Shown piece after piece: positions 14,429 through 17,754 of a stretch of 17,754 bases of DNA (positions are counted from its first letter, which is position 1; the number at the start of each line of letters is the position of its first letter). Under the pieces are notes generated by a model that saw only the letters and a program-made list of their open reading frames with translations, ran no database searches and was not told where the DNA came from. The position numbers and the translations under genes were made by a program. The stretch is from Bacteroidales bacterium (lineage in GTDB: Bacteria; Bacteroidota; Bacteroidia; Bacteroidales; UBA7960): assembly GCA_007131125.1 (NCBI GenBank), contig SLRE01000321.1:1-17754 (forward strand), read 5' to 3'.

Positions 14429-15148
14429 TCACTGCTTTTTCAGTTTGCGCAGGTACATCTGTATAGTGTTCTCCAGCCCATAGTATAAAGCATCGCTGAT
14501 TAAAGCATGACCAATGGATACCTCCAGCAGGTGGGGGATGTTCCTGGCAAAAAACTCAAGGTTGTCCAAATCCAGGTCATGGCCCGCATTGATGCCCAGG
14601 CCTTCCTGGTGGGCCACTTCGGCAGCCGTCACAAAAGGAGCAATGGCCTGCTCACGGTCAAGGTGGTATTCGGCCGCATAAGGTTCGGTATATAACTCAA
14701 TGCGGTCGGTGCCTGTTTCGGCCGCCTTGCGGATCATTTCCAGATCTGTTTCCATAAAAATTGAAGTGCGGATTTCCTGCTTTTTTAAGCCTTCTATAAC
14801 CTCTTTGAGGAAGTCGAGATGGCGAACGGTATTCCATCCTGCATTGGAGGTAAGTGCATTCGGGGGGTCAGGCACCAGGGTAACCTGATGGGGTTTCACT
14901 TCCGATATCAGTTCAAGGAATTTTTTGGAAGGATATCCTTCTATATTGAATTCGGTGGTTACTACCTTTTTAAGGTCGCGAACATCACGGTAACGAATGT
15001 GCCTTTCATCCGGGCGGGGATGCACGGTAATACCTTCGGCCCCGTATTGCTCGCAGCTAATGGCTGCCTTTACCACATCAGGTATGTTGCCCCCCCTTGC
15101 ATTGCGAAGGGTGGCAATTTTATTTATGTTTACACTTAATCGGGTCAT
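14429..15148 (-). CDS. pdxJ: Pyridoxine 5'-phosphate synthase
   Basis: 239 residues, the standard PdxJ length. It condenses 1-deoxy-D-xylulose 5-phosphate with 3-amino-2-oxopropyl phosphate to make pyridoxine 5'-phosphate, the last step of the DXP-dependent vitamin B6 route in the cytoplasm. Family motifs are all present: LSVNINKIATLRNARGG (4-20), ITVHPRPDERHIR (40-52, with His43, Arg45 and His50 of the active site), EFNIEG (66-71, Glu70), LVPDPP, IELYTEPYA (150-158), INAGHDL (186-192, His190) and the C-terminal EVSIGHALISDALYYGL (209-225). It forms a beta/alpha barrel that works as an octamer in E. coli. It is divergent from the CBS-domain gene, with 240 bases between them. No oddities are seen in the catalytic residues. 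Confidence 0.97.
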   Translation of the reverse strand: MTRLSVNINKIATLRNARGGNIPDVVKAAISCEQYGAEGITVHPRPDERHIRYRDVRDLKKVVTTEFNIEGYPSKKFLELISEVKPHQVTLVPDPPNALTSNAGWNTVRHLDFLKEVIEGLKKQEIRTSIFMETDLEMIRKAAETGTDRIELYTEPYAAEYHLDREQAIAPFVTAAEVAHQEGLGINAGHDLDLDNLEFFARNIPHLLEVSIGHALISDALYYGLENTIQMYLRKLKKQ

Positions 15149-15213
15149 ATCCGTTAAAGTTTAAGTTATTTCCGCAAATAAAAAAAAGACCTGGAATGAC
15201 ACCCAAATCTTTT

Positions 15214-15221
15214 CAAAATTA
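15214..15221 (-). promoter_or_regulatory. Candidate -7 element (TAATTTTG) upstream of pdxJ
   Basis: Read on the minus strand, TAATTTTG is a perfect TAnnTTTG box 65 bases before the pdxJ start. No TTTG box is visible 19-21 bases further upstream, and the region is A/T-rich, so this is a weak call. Confidence 0.25.
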
Positions 15222-15388
15222 TAAAAAACTTTCCCGGTATGATTTTTTTTGCCCATTTATTTCGGGATTGATATAAAATACCGGCCCTTTTGTGCGTTTT
15301 ATTTTTACTTGTTTTTTTCGTATGATGTAAAGAAAATAAATTATTTTTTACCTTCACATAATTAATATTTAATCTAAAATCTGCCGCC

Positions 15389-16054
15389 ATGTTTGCCAGA
15401 AATTTGATCAGCGATTTGGTAATACCTCTTAAGCCAACAGATACAGGGGAAATGGCCCTCACCTGGATGGATGAGTTGCGCCTGGCCCATTTGCCGGTCG
15501 TAGACAATGAAAAATTTCTTGGCCTGATCACCGACACCATCGTTTATAATCTCGATGATCCCGGCCAGCCCATTAACAAACAACGTCCCGCCCTGATCAG
15601 GCCCTATGTGATTCACGATCAGCACTTTTATGATGTTATAAAACTGGCTGCTGAAGAAAACCTTTCCGTGGTGCCGGTCCTTGACCAGAAAGAAAACTAC
15701 CTGGGCTGCATTACCCTTTTTGCAATTACCAAAGCCATGGCCGAAATAGCTTCGGCCAAACAACCTGGCGGCATTATTATCCTGGAGGTAACCGATCATA
15801 ACTATTCCCTCAGTGAAATCTCACGCATTGTAGAATCAAACGATGCCAAAATACTCAGCACTTATATTACCTCGTTTACCGAAAGTACCCGCATTGAGGT
15901 TACCATAAAAATGAATAAAATAGACATATCCCCGGTGATCCAAACCTTTAACCGTTACAACTATAATGTTGTGGCTTCGTTTTCGGAGGAAAGCCAATAT
16001 GGCGACCTGCTTAACGACCGGTATGAATCACTGATGAAATATTTGAATATATAG
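15389..16054 (+). CDS. CBS-pair protein with a C-terminal ACT-like domain
   Basis: 221 residues, cytoplasmic, no signal or membrane helix. Two CBS motifs span about 5-55 (MDELRLAHLPVVDNEKFLGLIT is typical) and 70-120 (NLSVVPVLDQKENYLGCIT). CBS pairs bind adenine nucleotides or related ligands. Residues 127-200 (GGIIILEVTDHNYSLSEISR, then KILSTYITSF) fit a beta-alpha-beta ACT-like sensor. I cannot name the ligand. Related proteins in Bacteroidota, as I recall them, often sit next to an NAD kinase, with pdxJ divergent. Here the divergent pdxJ is present, but the downstream neighbour is an Omp85-type protein, whose start is only 13 bases past this stop, so they are probably one operon. A regulatory role is inferred from the domain types alone. 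Confidence 0.85.
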   Translation: MFARNLISDLVIPLKPTDTGEMALTWMDELRLAHLPVVDNEKFLGLITDTIVYNLDDPGQPINKQRPALIRPYVIHDQHFYDVIKLAAEENLSVVPVLDQKENYLGCITLFAITKAMAEIASAKQPGGIIILEVTDHNYSLSEISRIVESNDAKILSTYITSFTESTRIEVTIKMNKIDISPVIQTFNRYNYNVVASFSEESQYGDLLNDRYESLMKYLNI

Positions 16055-16067
16055 CAAAATCGATTTT

Positions 16068-17507
16068 GTGAAAACCTCCGCCTTGATATTGGCTTTGACC
16101 CTGCTTTTTATTTCCAGCCGGGTTTCAGGTTCCGATGAGGGATCCCTCTCTGTCTTTTTCAACGGTACAGGAGATTTTCCCTCCCGGGTTGTTGTGGAGA
16201 GGATAGACCTGAGCGGGAACGATGTTACCCGTCCCCGCATTATTTTCCGGGAAATGCTTTTTGAAAAGGGAGATACCCTTACTGCTGATCAACTTTTCAA
16301 AAAAGCAGAAATCAGCCGGCAAAACCTGCTGAATACCGCCCTTTTTAACTTTGTGGAAATGCAGGTGGTTGTTGATGAACCCAATCATGCCATAGTAAGG
16401 ATTGATTTTATTGAGCGCTGGTATTTATGGCCTATACCCATCCTGGAGATCGGCTACCTGAACCTTAACCATTGGTTGGATGAACCCTCCCTTTCTACGC
16501 TCAACTATGGAGTATATATTACTCTTGACAACTTCAGGGGGCGCATGCAACGTCTGGAACTTCTTGTCAGGGCCGGATACCGTCAGAATTTTTCGCTTAC
16601 CTATGACAACCCTTACTTTAATGCCCGCCAAACCTTTGGCTGGAGGGCTGAAGTCGGCCTGCACCGCAGCCGGGAAGTACCCTACCTCACCCGGGATAAC
16701 CGCCAGCTGAACTTCCGGTCGGATGACGGGTATGCCTACCTGCAGTATTATTCCCGTGCCGGTCTCACTTATCGTCCGGGAATTTTTAACAGACATACGC
16801 TTACCATAGGCTATAACCATTACCGGTATGCTGACAGCCTGCTTATTCTTAACCCGAGGTTTGGACCGGAAGGCATGTCGGAATTTTCTTTCTTTAACCT
16901 CGCCTACCAGTTTCGGCACGACCGCAGGGATTTAAAGGCTTATCCCCTGGACGGACATTTTCTGGATTTCCGGATCAACCGGCAGGGCCTTGGTATTCTT
17001 GAGGATGAAGCAATGAACGTAACCTCCTTCGAGTTAACTGCGCGCAAATACTGGCCCCTTTTTCCAAACTGGTATTTTGCTGCCGGCTTCAAAGGCCTGG
17101 CCAACACCGGAAGCACCATCTCCTATTTTAACCGGCACAGTCTTGGGTTCAGGGAAGACCTGGTTAGAGGCTATGAGAACTATGTAATTGACGGCCAATA
17201 TTATGTGATATTTAAAACCAACCTCAAATATGCCCTCATACCTCAAACAACTGGCAATATTGGGTTTATTCCTTCCGAAAAATTTTCAAAGGTCCATTAT
17301 GCCCTTTATTTGAATTTGTTTGCGGATGCCGGCACCATCGAAGACAGGTATTATGTGGATGAAAACCTGCTGGCCAACCGCTGGCTCGGCGGCCTGGGGA
17401 TTGGGCTGGACTTTGTAACCTACTACGATAAGGTGTTAAGGACTGAATTTACCCTTAACAGGCATAGAGAGGCAGGGCTGTTTTTTCATCTCACCGCACC
17501 CATCTGA
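16068..17507 (+). CDS. Short Omp85-superfamily outer-membrane protein (one POTRA, BamA/TamA-like)
   Basis: 479 residues with a GTG start (16068), chosen because the signal peptide MKTSALILALTLLFISSRVSG begins there; no in-frame ATG lies close by. One POTRA-like domain follows (about 40-117; VVVERIDLSGNDVTRPRIIF, then LFNFVEMQVVVDE). The rest (about 120-479) is a beta-barrel with alternating aromatic strands, and it contains the conserved Omp85 loop-6 motif VRGYE (366-370). Compared with BamA (five POTRAs) or TamA (three), it is minimal. It resembles the short Omp85 proteins found near bamA and uppS in Bacteroidota, which may help insert or fold outer-membrane components. It sits 13 bases after the CBS gene. 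The specific substrate is unknown. Confidence 0.85.
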   Translation: MKTSALILALTLLFISSRVSGSDEGSLSVFFNGTGDFPSRVVVERIDLSGNDVTRPRIIFREMLFEKGDTLTADQLFKKAEISRQNLLNTALFNFVEMQVVVDEPNHAIVRIDFIERWYLWPIPILEIGYLNLNHWLDEPSLSTLNYGVYITLDNFRGRMQRLELLVRAGYRQNFSLTYDNPYFNARQTFGWRAEVGLHRSREVPYLTRDNRQLNFRSDDGYAYLQYYSRAGLTYRPGIFNRHTLTIGYNHYRYADSLLILNPRFGPEGMSEFSFFNLAYQFRHDRRDLKAYPLDGHFLDFRINRQGLGILEDEAMNVTSFELTARKYWPLFPNWYFAAGFKGLANTGSTISYFNRHSLGFREDLVRGYENYVIDGQYYVIFKTNLKYALIPQTTGNIGFIPSEKFSKVHYALYLNLFADAGTIEDRYYVDENLLANRWLGGLGIGLDFVTYYDKVLRTEFTLNRHREAGLFFHLTAPI

Positions 17508-17754
17508 TTTCTTCACGTTTGCAAAAAGTCCATGCCGGATTTCCACAGCAAAAAAAATTGGTTTAACTTTAAGCCTTTTTAAAAAATACATGCTATTGGT
17601 GGCAAAAACAACGGTTCCGGACCCTTGTTTCGGGTTTGAAAATTAAACCCGGCACCGTCCCTTTTTGTTGTTTTTCCATATGCTTGAAATTTCATTTAGG
17701 TGGATGTCCCCTTACAGGGGCGTTAGTAGTAATTATAAAAACTTTGTTATATGA
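17508..17754. other. Non-coding end of the window with inverted-repeat structure
   Basis: No convincing gene is visible, although an ATG at 17751 could start one beyond the edge. The stretch 17604-17675 has nested inverted repeats: AAAAACAAC (17604-17612) with GTTGTTTTT (17667-17675), ACGG (17611-17614) with CCGT (17655-17658), and CGGGTTT (17631-17637) with AAACCCG (17645-17651). The run TTTTT (17662-17666) after the inner arms would suit a terminator for the Omp85 gene, but the shape is irregular. A further short stem CCCC/GGGG lies at 17708-17720. I do not recognise an RNA family here. Confidence 0.35.

Noticed and set aside
17708..17720. CCCC-TTACA-GGGG stem as a terminator or insertion-element end
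   Set aside because: Only four base pairs, no T-run directly after it, and no second copy in the window.
1..17754. CRISPR arrays, tRNA or rRNA genes, insertion sequences, prophage genes
   Set aside because: No regularly spaced repeats, cloverleaf-like segments, transposase or phage motifs were seen in any frame.

Overview
The window looks like a chromosomal segment from a member of the Bacteroidota, probably Bacteroidales/Marinilabiliales-like. No genus can be named from it. The pointers are a FISUMP-domain surface protein, a TPR/SpoIIE-type receptor phosphatase, an exported hydrolase ending in an Ig-like segment, promoter elements of the TAnnTTTG type, and start codons without Shine-Dalgarno sequences. 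I see no insertion sequence, phage gene, CRISPR array, tRNA or rRNA. The content is mostly envelope, signalling and housekeeping genes rather than a mobile island.

Layout. 1-1009 (-): 3'-truncated secreted alpha/beta hydrolase. 1204-2056 (+): a small one-helix membrane protein and a small secreted protein of unknown function. 2093-5745 (-): a TPR/transmembrane/PP2C receptor phosphatase and a FISUMP protein. 5939-8895 (-): a tldD-tldE-like pair closed by a strong intrinsic terminator at 5866-5911. The TldD partner carries a twin-arginine signal and TldE does not. 9107-11825 (+): an NtrC-family sigma-54 activator overlapping an NtrY-like membrane histidine kinase. 12000-13427 (+): a TolC-family outer-membrane protein with its own terminator (13470-13494). 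13501-15148 (-): a YbfF-like hydrolase and pdxJ. 15389-17507 (+): a CBS/ACT-like protein and a one-POTRA Omp85 protein. 17508-17754 is non-coding with inverted-repeat structure.

The most interesting unit is 9107-13427. Between the kinase gene and tolC lies a good match to a sigma-54 (-24/-12) promoter, 11931-11948 (TTGGCA, and GG and GC ten bases apart). About 95 bases upstream of it is a 20-bp dyad that would suit an activator binding site. The simplest reading is a self-contained circuit: kinase to activator to sigma-54 to TolC. No inner-membrane pump or adaptor gene sits beside it. The activator carries GAFTDA in place of GAFTGA in its sigma-54-contact loop.

The second point of interest is the TldD/TldE pair, whose mismatched export signals suggest either co-export as a complex or a TldD acting apart from TldE.
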